Positions 32,794 to 41,613 of a stretch of DNA of 43,504 bases are shown here, one piece after another. This DNA is from Candidatus Rokuibacteriota bacterium (GTDB lineage: Bacteria > Methylomirabilota > Methylomirabilia > Rokubacteriales > CSP1-6). The stretch spans positions 8,550 through 52,053 of the forward strand of contig QHSR01000259.1 of the NCBI GenBank assembly GCA_003221635.1, in the 5' to 3' direction. Under the pieces are notes generated by a model. It saw only the letters and a list, made by a program, of their open reading frames with translations. It searched no databases and was not told where the DNA came from. The stretch's first letter is position 1; every line of letters starts with the position of its first letter. Position numbers and translations under genes: made by a program.

Positions 32794-33726
32794 TTACGTC
32801 GCTCCCAGCCGCACGCCCGGGCGTAACCCCGCGCTCTTGGCAAACGCCCCCGCGCTAACTTTCTGACCACCCTCGGGCCGCACGCGGGTCACCTGGATCT
32901 GGCCGCCGGTCGCGGCGACCGTCAAGACAGCGTCATCGACGGCGATCACTTCTCCGGGCCGACCGGTCGTCGCGCCCACGAGCTTCTTGGCGTCGAGAAG
33001 CTGCACGGTCGTTCCCTCATGCGTAGTCCACGCACCCGGTTGTGGATCCGCACCGCGGATGAGGTTCCAGATGGTCTGGATGGGCTTCTGCCAGTCGATC
33101 TTGACGTGTTCGCTCTTGCACCACCCTTCGTACGTCGCCTGGGACTCGTCCTGAACGATTCTTGGCGCCGTGCCGGCGCGCACCAGAGCCACGGCCTCGA
33201 GCAGCGCCGCGACCCCGAGCGGATACAGCCGGTCGAAGTAGAGGCTGCCCAGGGTGTCGCTATCCCGAATCTCGACTTCCTTCTGTAGCAGGATCGGCCC
33301 GGTATCCAGACCCTGGTCGGGCCAGAAGATGCTGAGCCCGGTCCGCGTCTCGCCCATGATGATCGGCCAGTTGATGGAGCTGGGGCCGCGGTGGCGAGGG
33401 AGCAGAGAGGGATGGTACTGGATGGTGCCGCGCGCGGGCTGATTCAGCACCGCCTCGGGCACGATGAGCGTGACGTAGGCCATCACGCAGAGATCCGCCT
33501 TGAGCCGCGCGAATTCCTCCCATACCTCGGGCTTGTTGCGAAAGGATCGCGGCTGATAGACCGGGAGGCCGCGGGCGAGCGCGGCCTCCTTCAGGGGATC
33601 GACCCGCCCTCCCCCCTGGGCCGGCTCAGGGGCACAGTAGACGCCGACGATGTTTTCCCCGCGCTCCAGCAGGGCCTCCAGCACGCTCTTGCCGAACGCC
33701 TGCTGCCCATGGACAACGATGCGCAT
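32794..33726 (-). CDS. Formyltransferase-fold protein resembling the hydrolase domain of 10-formyl-THF dehydrogenase
   Basis: The 310-residue protein is a stand-alone formyltransferase module. YHPSLLPRHRGPSSINWPII carries the catalytic His and GLDTGPILLQKE the catalytic Asp. FDRLYPLGVAALLEAVALVR, YEGWCKSEHVKIDW and IRGADPQPGAWT match the N-terminal half of ALDH1L-type enzymes more than methionyl-tRNA formyltransferase. The acyl-carrier-like and aldehyde dehydrogenase domains are absent. It may hydrolyse 10-formyl-THF or transfer formyl to an amine or sugar. GGAGGG precedes the ATG. It lies 40 bp upstream of the lipoprotein gene. Confidence 0.85.
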   Translation of the reverse strand: MRIVVHGQQAFGKSVLEALLERGENIVGVYCAPEPAQGGGRVDPLKEAALARGLPVYQPRSFRNKPEVWEEFARLKADLCVMAYVTLIVPEAVLNQPARGTIQYHPSLLPRHRGPSSINWPIIMGETRTGLSIFWPDQGLDTGPILLQKEVEIRDSDTLGSLYFDRLYPLGVAALLEAVALVRAGTAPRIVQDESQATYEGWCKSEHVKIDWQKPIQTIWNLIRGADPQPGAWTTHEGTTVQLLDAKKLVGATTGRPGEVIAVDDAVLTVAATGGQIQVTRVRPEGGQKVSAGAFAKSAGLRPGVRLGAT

Positions 33727-33852
33727 GATGTCATCCCTCCGAGAAGCCAGCTGTGACCAGTGTGCCCTCCAGGTCGACGTAACGCTATCAGACTTGTGGC
33801 TTCGCCGCGTGTGGGATCCACGCGGTCCGCTCTCGAGAGCGGCGCTCGGCCG

Positions 33853-34033
33853 CGCCGAACCCTGGAAGCACCTGAGGACGTCGAATGCGGTGGAGTTGCC
33901 CTTCGCGGCAGTGCGGTTGCGGACGGCCGAGGCAAAGCGGTACAAGAAGGTCGAGAACGCGACCGCGGTGATCTGGAAGATTCCAAAGGACGCCCGAGCC
34001 TGCGCAGCCCGCCACACATCGACTGATCGGTGA
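33853..34033 (+). pseudogene. C-terminal remnant of an IS256-family (mutator-type) transposase
   Basis: The frame from 33853 reads EPWKHLRTSNAVELPFAAVR and then LRTAEAKRYKKVENATAVIW. This matches the HLRTTNxxE...F..VR.RT block near the end of IS256-type transposases, which contains the last catalytic Glu. Just after IWKIPKDA the similarity ends and a stop follows. The catalytic Asp motifs, the N terminus and terminal repeats are missing. Upstream bases (33727-33852) hold only a 16-bp palindrome, CCGCTCTCGAGAGCGG (33827-33842). Confidence 0.7.
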
Positions 34034-34125
34034 GCGGCCGGTGTTCGGGCGGTAGGCGTGACGAGGCACGTAGCCTGGAGGGTCTGACGGGGAAGACATC
34101 CCAGGAGCGCGACGGAGGAGAGCAC

Positions 34126-34287
34126 ATGAACGCGGAGACTGAAACAGCGATCCAGAACTTGAGCAAAGCCTTCGCGGACACCGCCGACACCATGAAGCGG
34201 ATCGCGCACTCGCTCGTAAACATCGAACTTCATCTGCAGGCCATGAGGCCATCGGCCGTGCAGACGGTCCGAGGTCCTATCCGCTGA
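34126..34287 (+). CDS. Small helical protein of unknown function
   Basis: The 53-residue protein, MNAETETAIQNLSKAFADTA then DTMKRIAHSLVNIELHLQAM, forms heptad-like hydrophobic spacing that suggests a short coiled coil. GGAGGAG precedes the ATG. No signal peptide or family is recognised. It is the first of a line of small plus-strand genes after the transposase remnant, and the small coiled coil resembles phage-like accessory genes, which is only a guess. Confidence 0.55.
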   Translation: MNAETETAIQNLSKAFADTADTMKRIAHSLVNIELHLQAMRPSAVQTVRGPIR

Positions 34288-34342
34288 CGCGCTCCCGCAC
34301 GGTCTTACCGATGCTGGACCCGCGGGGGCCAAAGGAGAAGTG

Positions 34343-34570
34343 ATGACCTGCTCGAGGGTCGCCTTGGCCCTGAGCGTCCTTGGTACGGTCGGGGTTGGAG
34401 TGATCCTCTCGATAGGCGGGATGACTCTCTACGGGGGCCGATTTCAATTCCGAAGCATCCGGTGGCGGCTATTCTGGTGGGCCTCCTGGCTCAGCTTTCT
34501 GGTCGGCATTGCGCTGTCGGCGTTCTTCTCCGGATTCCCGGTTAACCACCTCGCGTTCGAGCTAACGTAG
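34343..34570 (+). CDS. Small membrane protein with two predicted helices
   Basis: The 75-residue protein has two hydrophobic stretches, VALALSVLGTVGVGVILSIG and LFWWASWLSFLVGIALSAFF, separated by a basic loop (RFQFRSIRWR). It is an integral inner-membrane protein of unknown function. AAAGGAG lies five bases before the ATG. An in-frame GTG one codon upstream is possible. It lies 55 bp after the preceding small gene. Confidence 0.65.
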   Translation: MTCSRVALALSVLGTVGVGVILSIGGMTLYGGRFQFRSIRWRLFWWASWLSFLVGIALSAFFSGFPVNHLAFELT

Positions 34571-34609
34571 ACTTCCGGAACAGCCATCACGCCGAGGAGG
34601 CCAGATAGC

Positions 34610-34777
34610 ATGGACGGTCTAATCCAGATTCAAGTGGTGGTGCAAGCGAACGCGGGGGCGGTCGGTGTGATGGGTCTGGATACGCAGGGGCGGGTCTGGT
34701 ACGGCGAACTCTCGGGAGCACCATCACCCGCGCGCTACTCCATCAAGTGGACAAGGATCGAAGAGAAGGAGAAGTGA
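34610..34777 (+). CDS. Short protein with a propeller-blade-like segment
   Basis: The 55-residue protein starts at ATG 34610 after GAGGAGGCCAGATAGC. It contains LIQIQVVVQANAGAVGVM then GLDTQGRVWYGEL and ends IKWTRIEEKEK. The D-x-x-G-x-V-W core resembles a single blade of tectonin-like or WD propellers, too short to close a ring by itself. Its stop TGA overlaps the GTG at 34774 of the next gene, suggesting coupled translation. Confidence 0.55.
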   Translation: MDGLIQIQVVVQANAGAVGVMGLDTQGRVWYGELSGAPSPARYSIKWTRIEEKEK

Positions 34778-35199
34778 AGCGGGCCGAAGAGTTTCCTGGT
34801 TCGACTGATCCTGCTCGGTCCTCTCGCGACGTCGTGCGCTGGATCCGGCGTCGGCTGGCGGAGTTGTCCGCGATGGGCCGGACCAGCCTACGCTTCGGCT
34901 ACTTCGAGCTTCAAGGCGCTCTCGATGATGAAGTCGAAACACTCCTGGCAGTCCTTCAAGGACGGCGGCGGTCGCGTGTCGCCTTCGAGGAGTACGCTAA
35001 GGACTGCCTCGCGTGGTCCGCCACCGTCCACCGCGCCCAGGACGAGCAAGGGCTCACGCAAGAGGCGCTGGCGAAGAAAGCCGGGGTCCATCGCGTCTAC
35101 GTCGCGCAGATCGAGGGGCGGGCGAAGGTCCCTTCGCTGGCGACCCTTGAGAAGTTGGCGAAAGCGCTGCGCGTGAAGGTGGGGAAACTGCTCGAATGA
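34774..35199 (+). CDS. Helix-turn-helix XRE-family transcriptional regulator
   Basis: The 141-residue protein has an XRE-type HTH at its C terminus (last 57 residues): QGLTQEALAKKAGVHRVYVA (the TQxxLA-x-AG-x-s-x-x-y-I-x-x-I-E core) then QIEGRAKVPSLATLEKLAKA. The N-terminal part (about 80 residues) is acidic and helical. The C-terminal HTH position recalls antitoxins, but no toxin-like partner is obvious. GTG at 34774 overlaps the upstream stop and has AAGGAG close by. GTG at 34747 is an alternative. It may regulate the small genes around it. Confidence 0.75.
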   Translation: MKRAEEFPGSTDPARSSRDVVRWIRRRLAELSAMGRTSLRFGYFELQGALDDEVETLLAVLQGRRRSRVAFEEYAKDCLAWSATVHRAQDEQGLTQEALAKKAGVHRVYVAQIEGRAKVPSLATLEKLAKALRVKVGKLLE

Positions 35200-35222
35200 C
35201 CGCACCTCGACGGAGGCTGACC

Positions 35223-35906
35223 ATGAGGCGATTGGTGGGCGGACTTTTGTTGGCCGCGGCATTGACGGGCTGCGCCAGTAGCCGGAGCTGGTCGTACACC
35301 CCGGAGCCACGCGGCGCCATTGACCCGCTCGCGAACGTGAGTGTGATCGTTCTGCCGTTTGAGGATAGACGGCTCAACGAAAACAGCAACTTCATTATGA
35401 TTTATCTCGTCCCGCTCGTGCCCTTCGGTTGGGCGACGTATCACACACCCGAAGGGGTGCAGAGGCACGTGAACAGTGGCCTGTGGCAGTTCCGGCCAGC
35501 GGACGACTTTGCGCGAGCGGTCGCTCAGGAACTCGAGAACGCCAGGATCTTCCGAGAGACCTTCGTGGGTAACAGAGCATCCGATGCCGACTACGTTCTC
35601 CTCGGAGAGATCGCGTCCACGAAATACGAGGGGAAGATCATCAGCTATGGCCTCTCGGCCTACGGGCCCTTGCTCTGGCTCTTCGGCTTTCCTGCCTCGA
35701 CGACGTCCAACGAGTTGACTCTCACCCTGAAGCTAGCCAAAACGCCGTCGACCCCTCCGATCTGGACTCACACAATCCGCGGGGAGGCCTCCGCCGTGAG
35801 CTGGATCTATGCGATACAACCCGATTTCACCTACGATCAATTGCTCAAGCAAGGGCTGCGCGAAGCCATCACCTCTCTTGCCGCGACGGCCCGTACGCTG
35901 AAATGA
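35223..35906 (+). CDS. Putative lipoprotein of unknown function
   Basis: The 227-residue protein has a clear lipoprotein signal, MRRLVGGLLLAAALTGCASS, with LTGC as lipobox. The mature protein begins with a stretch like a TolB/CsgG-type module (NVSVIVLPFEDRRLNENSNF). It then has FIMIYLVPLVPFGWATYHTP and ADYVLLGEIASTKYEGKIIS. GGAGG precedes ATG at 35223; another ATG at 35196 overlaps the regulator stop. The family is unassigned, and an outer-membrane position is inferred. Confidence 0.78.
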   Translation: MRRLVGGLLLAAALTGCASSRSWSYTPEPRGAIDPLANVSVIVLPFEDRRLNENSNFIMIYLVPLVPFGWATYHTPEGVQRHVNSGLWQFRPADDFARAVAQELENARIFRETFVGNRASDADYVLLGEIASTKYEGKIISYGLSAYGPLLWLFGFPASTTSNELTLTLKLAKTPSTPPIWTHTIRGEASAVSWIYAIQPDFTYDQLLKQGLREAITSLAATARTLK

Positions 35907-35940
35907 CGTGGCCTCGGCGTGCGGTGACGGAGCTGCTGGA

Positions 35941-36210
35941 GTGACGGCGCCTGAGCCCACCTATCCGCCGCTCTCGACGAGAGAGATCCAAACCTTGCCC
36001 GAAGGCGCACGCGTCATCGTGACGTGGAGCGACGGGAACGACGGTCCCCACGAGTACCGCGTGGCCTGGCGCCGCGGCGAGCCGTACGCGCAGACCGATG
36101 AGGAGCATCGCCAGGGGCGCGTGGACCTTGAGAAGTGGCTGACGTACTACGTCGGGCCGCGGCGCCCATTCACGCGAGTCTGGGCGCTCGCCGCTCGGCG
36201 CGCCGAATGA
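35941..36210 (+). CDS. Small protein of unknown function
   Basis: The 89-residue protein reads TAPEPTYPPLSTREIQTLPE, GARVIVTWSDGNDGPHEYRV and EEHRQGRVDLEKWLTYYVGP. It has no signal peptide or membrane segment, and the fold is probably a small beta-barrel-like domain. GTG at 35941 follows a GGAG; GTG at 35908 is possible and would overlap the gene end. It is 34 bp after the lipoprotein gene. Confidence 0.6.
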   Translation: MTAPEPTYPPLSTREIQTLPEGARVIVTWSDGNDGPHEYRVAWRRGEPYAQTDEEHRQGRVDLEKWLTYYVGPRRPFTRVWALAARRAE

Positions 36211-36377
36211 CAGCGAAATGAATCAACACCCCCGCACGCGCTCGTAACGCGCCGGGGGCCTGGGCCCGATCACCGGGCGCGGGCCGTGGAGCGACTCGTC
36301 GTACCAGTGGCAGCGCCTAGTGCTGTAGAACTTGGACGTAACTTGGACGACGCGAACGCACTCGAGAGCGCAGCGCC

Positions 36378-36404
36378 GTGACCAGACGTGTAACGTGGTA
36401 GAGT
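36378..36404 (+). promoter_or_regulatory. Putative tRNA-Ser(CGA) promoter
   Basis: GTGACC (36378-36383) and TAGAGT (36399-36404, preceded by TGG as a partial extended -10) lie 15 bp apart, 17 bp before the first tRNA base. The spacing is short and the call is weak. Confidence 0.35.
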
Positions 36405-36421
36405 CACTGAACAAACCGTGC

Positions 36422-36516
36422 GGAGGGGTGGCCGAGCCCGGTCGAAGGCGTCCGACTCGAAATCGGATAGGGGCCCAGAAGGTCCCTCGGGGGTTCAAAT
36501 CCTCTCCCCTCCGCCA
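36422..36516 (+). tRNA. tRNA-Ser(CGA)
   Basis: GGAGGGG (36422-36428) pairs with CCCCTCC (36506-36512), with discriminator G and encoded CCA (36514-36516). The anticodon loop CTCGAAA gives CGA, reading UCG. The long variable arm and GGTTCAAATCC T-arm are present. Confidence 0.95.
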
Positions 36517-36532
36517 ATTTTTCTCGATGCAT

Positions 36533-36625
36533 GGAGGGGTGACCGAGCGGCCGAAGGTGCGGCACTGGAAATGCCGTGCACGGGTAACCCCTGTGCCCCG
36601 GGTTCGAATCCCGGCCCCTCCGCCA
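36533..36625 (+). tRNA. tRNA-Ser(GGA)
   Basis: GGAGGGG (36533-36539) pairs with CCCCTCC (36615-36621), with discriminator G and encoded CCA (36623-36625). The anticodon loop CTGGAAA gives GGA, reading UCC/UCU. It is 16 bp after tRNA-Ser(CGA) and 12 bp before the SRP RNA, probably in the same transcript. Confidence 0.95.
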
Positions 36626-36637
36626 GAATTGTTCGGC

Positions 36638-36908
36638 TTGGCCGTGCTAGACGGGGAGTTAGCGGTGCCCTGTAACCCGCAATCCGCTTCAGCGGGGTTG
36701 AATTCCCTCTCGAGGGCGGATCGTGTTGAGTGAGCTTCACGGGGCGGCGTTGAAGGTTGGGCCCCACGCAACGGGAATCGTCGAACCCCGCCAGGCCCGG
36801 AAGGGAGCAACGGTAAGGCGACCCTCTCGTGTGCCGTGGGAGTACCTGACTGGAGCAGGCTCCGGGGAGAGATCGCAGGACGGGCCGTTCGAAGGAGGGT
36901 GCACGGTC
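36638..36908 (+). ncRNA. ffs: Large bacterial SRP RNA with Alu domain
   Basis: The about 270-nt RNA matches the large bacterial SRP RNA (Bacillus scRNA type). The Alu domain shows GCTAGACGGGGAGTTAGCGG, TGCCCTGTAACCCGCAATCC and the following GCTTCAGCGGGG. The S domain shows GCCAGGCCCGGAAGGGAGCA with its GGAA tetraloop region, where Ffh/SRP54 binds. GGCCGTGC (36640-36647) pairs with GCACGGTC (36901-36908), closing the molecule as in Bacillus. Ends are estimated from this helix. It directs membrane and exported proteins to the translocon. The neighbours tRNA-Ser, dnaX, ybaB and recR are a conserved context. Confidence 0.88.
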
Positions 36909-36916
36909 ATGAACCC

Positions 36917-38647
36917 ATGAGCTATCAGGTCTTGGCCCGGAAGTGGCGCCCGCAGACGTTCGAGGCGGTCGTCGGCCAGGACGCGATCACGCGGACGCTC
37001 AGGAACGCGCTCGCCTCGGGGCGCATCGCGCACGCGTATCTCTTCGCCGGCCCGCGCGGCATCGGCAAGACGACCACGGCGCGCCTGCTCGCGCGGGCGC
37101 TGCTCTGTGCCGAGCGGTCCGGTCCCGAGCCATGCGGCAAGTGCCCGGTGTGCGTCGAAGGGCAGGCCGGGATACTCGTGGACGTGATCGAGATCGACGG
37201 GGCGTCCAACCGGGGGATCGAGGAGATCCGGACGCTCCGCGAGAATGTGAAGTATGCGCCGGCGCGCGGGCGTTACAAGGTCTACATCATCGACGAGGTC
37301 CACCAGCTGACCGAGGCCGCCTTCAACGCGTTGCTGAAGACCCTGGAAGAGCCGCCGCCGCACATCGTCTTTGTGCTCGCCACGACCGATCCCCGCGAGA
37401 TTCCGGCGACCGTGCTCTCGCGGGTGCAGCGCTTCGACTTCCGTCCGATCGCGCCCGAGACGCTCCGGACGTCGCTCGAGCACATCCTGGCCCAGGAGAA
37501 GATTGCGTTCGAGCCGGCGGCGCTGCCGGTCATCGTGCGGGCCTCGGAGGGCTCGCTCCGCGACGCGCTCTCGCTGCTCGACACGGCGATCGCCTACGGC
37601 GACGGCAGGCTCGAGGCGGAGATGACCGCGAAGCTGCTGGGCGCGTCGGCGCCGGTGGCGGTACGCGCCTTCGCGGCGGCGGTGGTCGGGCACGACACCG
37701 GGGCGGCGCTCGAGGCGATCGATCGCGCGGCGCGCGACGGCGAGGATCTCCTGGCGTTCACGCGCGACGTCATCGAGCTGCTGCGCCTCACGCTCGTGCT
37801 GAAGGCCGCGCCGAACGCGAAGCCCGCCGACCTCACTCACACCGAGGGCAACGAGCTGCGCCGGCTCGGAGAGGCGGCGAGCCTCGACGAGATCCTCTAC
37901 GTGCTCCGCGCTTTTCTCGAGGCCGACGCGCTCCTGCGCGAGTCGCCGCATCCGCGTGTCGAGCTGGAAATTGCGACGGTGCGGGCCACCCGGCGACCGG
38001 TGCCCCAGACGCTCGACGACGTGTTGCGGCGCGTCGACGATGCGCAGCGAGAGCTCCGACAGCAGGCGCTGGCGACGCCGGCGCCGACCCCGGCGGCCGC
38101 GCAGACGAGCCTCCTGTCGGGAACGGAGGCTGCGGCGCCCCGTGCGGAGCCGCGCCGGCCCCCGGTGACGGCGCCAACCGGTGGGCCGCCCGCGCCGCGC
38201 CCGGCTTCGCCGGCGCCGGCATCCGCACCCGTCCCGTCATCCACGCCGGCGCCGCCCACGGTTCCGGCGGCCCCGTCGGCTCTCGTGGCCGGCACGGATC
38301 TGACAACGGCCTGGGAGCGGGTCGTGGACGAAGTGATGAAGAAGAAGCCGACGCTCGGGGCGGTATTGACGCAGGCGCGGCCGAGCGGCGTGAGCGATCG
38401 CGAGCTGACGATCGTTCTGGTCGGGAACCATTTCCACCGTGAGATGCTTGCGGATGTCGCGAACCGCGAGCTGCTCGTGCAAGCGGTGCGGCGCTGTGTG
38501 GCCGGGGCCGAGCGCGTCAACGTGGTGTCGGGTGGCGAGACCACTGGCGCCGTCGCGACACACCCCGCGGTGCAGGCAGCGATCGCCGAGTTTCAGGGCG
38601 AGGTGGTCGCGGTGCGGCCGCGCCTACCGGAAGGAGAAGGCCAGTGA
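36917..38647 (+). CDS. dnaX: DNA polymerase III subunits gamma/tau
   Basis: The 576-residue clamp-loader ATPase loads the sliding clamp during replication. It begins MSYQVLARKWRPQTFEAVVG and has Walker A GPRGIGKTTTAR (about residues 45-56). Zinc-binding Cys follow (LLCAERSGPEPCGKCPVC), then the Walker B-like IIDEVHQLT and sensor region LATTDPREIPATVLSR. A Pro/Ala-rich linker (about 390-480) leads to a C-terminal tau-like domain. No A-rich slippery heptamer for programmed frameshifting is seen. The start lies eight bases after the SRP RNA. Its stop overlaps the ybaB start. Confidence 0.95.
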   Translation: MSYQVLARKWRPQTFEAVVGQDAITRTLRNALASGRIAHAYLFAGPRGIGKTTTARLLARALLCAERSGPEPCGKCPVCVEGQAGILVDVIEIDGASNRGIEEIRTLRENVKYAPARGRYKVYIIDEVHQLTEAAFNALLKTLEEPPPHIVFVLATTDPREIPATVLSRVQRFDFRPIAPETLRTSLEHILAQEKIAFEPAALPVIVRASEGSLRDALSLLDTAIAYGDGRLEAEMTAKLLGASAPVAVRAFAAAVVGHDTGAALEAIDRAARDGEDLLAFTRDVIELLRLTLVLKAAPNAKPADLTHTEGNELRRLGEAASLDEILYVLRAFLEADALLRESPHPRVELEIATVRATRRPVPQTLDDVLRRVDDAQRELRQQALATPAPTPAAAQTSLLSGTEAAAPRAEPRRPPVTAPTGGPPAPRPASPAPASAPVPSSTPAPPTVPAAPSALVAGTDLTTAWERVVDEVMKKKPTLGAVLTQARPSGVSDRELTIVLVGNHFHREMLADVANRELLVQAVRRCVAGAERVNVVSGGETTGAVATHPAVQAAIAEFQGEVVAVRPRLPEGEGQ

Positions 38648-38958
38648 AGGGGTTCGGCAACATCATGAAGGAAGCCCAGAAGCTGCAGGCGCAGATGGCG
38701 GCCCTGCAGGAAGAGGTCGGGAAGAGGAAGGTCGAAGCCACCGCGGGCGGTGGCATGGTGACGGTCGAGGCGAACGGCAAGCAGGAGATCACCGCGGTCA
38801 AGATCGATCCCGAGGTCGTCAACAAGGACGACGTTCAGATGCTCGAGGATCTGGTGCTGGCCGCGTGCAACGAGGCGCTCAGGAAATCGCGCGAGCTCGT
38901 CCAGCAGGAGCTCGGCAAGCTGACCGGCGGTCTCAAGATCCCCGGTCTTGGCATGTAG
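38644..38958 (+). CDS. ybaB: YbaB/EbfC nucleoid-associated protein
   Basis: The 104-residue protein matches YbaB/EbfC in length and sequence: IMKEAQKLQAQMAALQEEVG, VEATAGGGMVTVEANGKQEI, VKIDPEVVNKDDVQMLEDLV and the C-terminal GLKIPGLGM. It is a dimeric, tweezer-shaped DNA-binding protein. The GTG start overlaps the dnaX TGA (GTGA), which suggests coupled translation. The gene order dnaX-ybaB-recR is conserved across bacteria. Confidence 0.95.
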   Translation: MKGFGNIMKEAQKLQAQMAALQEEVGKRKVEATAGGGMVTVEANGKQEITAVKIDPEVVNKDDVQMLEDLVLAACNEALRKSRELVQQELGKLTGGLKIPGLGM

Positions 38959-38970
38959 CGCGGGGCCTCG

Positions 38971-39573
38971 TTGGCGTACTACCCCGAGCCCGTCGCCCGC
39001 CTGATCGAAGCCCTCCAGCGCCTGCCCGGCATCGGCCCCAAGACGGCCCAGCGGATGACGTTCTTTCTGCTCAAGCGCCCCATGGCCGAAGTCCGCGAGC
39101 TGTCCGAGTCGCTCGTCGCCCTGAAGGACCGGATCGTCTACTGCGGGAGCTGCTTCAACGTGACCGACCAGGACCCCTGCCGCATCTGTGCGGACCCCGC
39201 GCGCGACGGGCGCCTCCTCTGCGTCGTCGAGGAGCCGAACGACCTCCTCGCGATGGAGCGCACGGGCGAATATCGTGGCCGCTATCACGTGCTCCTGGGC
39301 GCGCTCTCGCCGCTCGACGGCATCGGTCCCGACGACCTGAAAGTCCGCGAGTTGCTCGTCCGGCTCGAGGGGCGCGCGCCCGACGAGGTCATCCTGGCGA
39401 CCAATCCCAACGTGGAGGGTGAAGCGACGGCGCTCTACCTGGCGAAGCTGCTGCGGCCGCTCGGCGTGCGCATCACGCGAATCGCGCGCGGGCTGCCCGT
39501 CGGCGGCGACCTCGAATACGCCGACCAGGTGACGCTCTCGAAGGCGCTCGAGGGACGACGCGAGATCAGCTAG
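38971..39573 (+). CDS. recR: Recombination protein RecR
   Basis: The 200-residue protein acts with RecF and RecO to load RecA at gaps. Its parts are a helix-hairpin-helix (LPGIGPKTAQRMTFFLLKR), a four-Cys zinc motif (YCGSCFNVTDQDPCRIC), a Toprim domain (LCVVEEPNDLLAMERTGEYR, GRYHVLLGALSPLDGIGPDD) and the C-terminal IARGLPVGGDLEYADQVTLS. The start is TTG at 38971, 12 bp after ybaB. It is followed by a hairpin shared with the convergent groEL. Confidence 0.95.
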   Translation: MAYYPEPVARLIEALQRLPGIGPKTAQRMTFFLLKRPMAEVRELSESLVALKDRIVYCGSCFNVTDQDPCRICADPARDGRLLCVVEEPNDLLAMERTGEYRGRYHVLLGALSPLDGIGPDDLKVRELLVRLEGRAPDEVILATNPNVEGEATALYLAKLLRPLGVRITRIARGLPVGGDLEYADQVTLSKALEGRREIS

Positions 39574-39574
39574 A

Positions 39575-39609
39575 AAAGAACCGGCCCGGGCCATTGGGAC
39601 CCGGGCCGG
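39575..39609 (-). terminator. Intrinsic terminator between recR and groEL
   Basis: CCGGCCCGGG (39581-39590) and CCCGGGCCGG (39600-39609) form a perfect 10-bp stem. On the minus strand it is followed by TTCTTTTCT, so it should end the groEL transcript. On the plus strand no T-run follows, but the stem may also protect the recR mRNA. A second hairpin, GCCCGCGC/GCGCGGGC, lies just beyond at 39611-39629. Confidence 0.8.
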
Positions 39610-39638
39610 CGCCCGCGCATCGCGCGGGCTGCAACAGT

Positions 39639-41520
<1,882 letters not shown>

Positions 41521-41562
41521 ACGCTCCTCCTCCTGCGGTGAATTTCGCCCGGGCCATGCAGC

Positions 41563-41591
41563 GTGACCAGGTCGAGGCTCGACCTGGTCAC
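41563..41591. promoter_or_regulatory. 29-bp perfect palindrome between glsB-like gene and groES
   Basis: GTGACCAGGTCGAG (41563-41576) and CTCGACCTGGTCAC (41578-41591) are perfectly complementary with one central base. It lies 43 bp upstream of the groES ATG and downstream of the glsB-like stop. It is unlike CIRCE (the HrcA operator). No T-run follows on the minus strand, so an operator or mRNA hairpin is as likely as a terminator. Confidence 0.6.
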
Positions 41592-41613
41592 CCGGGATGT
41601 GAGGTTCACGTTC

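Noticed and set aside
33827-33842. 16-bp palindrome CCGCTCTCGAGAGCGG as an operator
   Set aside because: It is short, centred on CTCGAG and lies in decayed transposon DNA; there is no linked promoter.
36917-38647. Programmed frameshift in dnaX to make gamma
   Set aside because: No A-AAA-AAG type slippery heptamer was found; the AAGAAGAAG run near 38339 does not give a proper heptamer.
41563-41591. CIRCE element for HrcA control of groES-groEL
   Set aside because: The palindrome does not contain TTAGCACTC/GAGTGCTAA and no other CIRCE match was seen upstream of groES.
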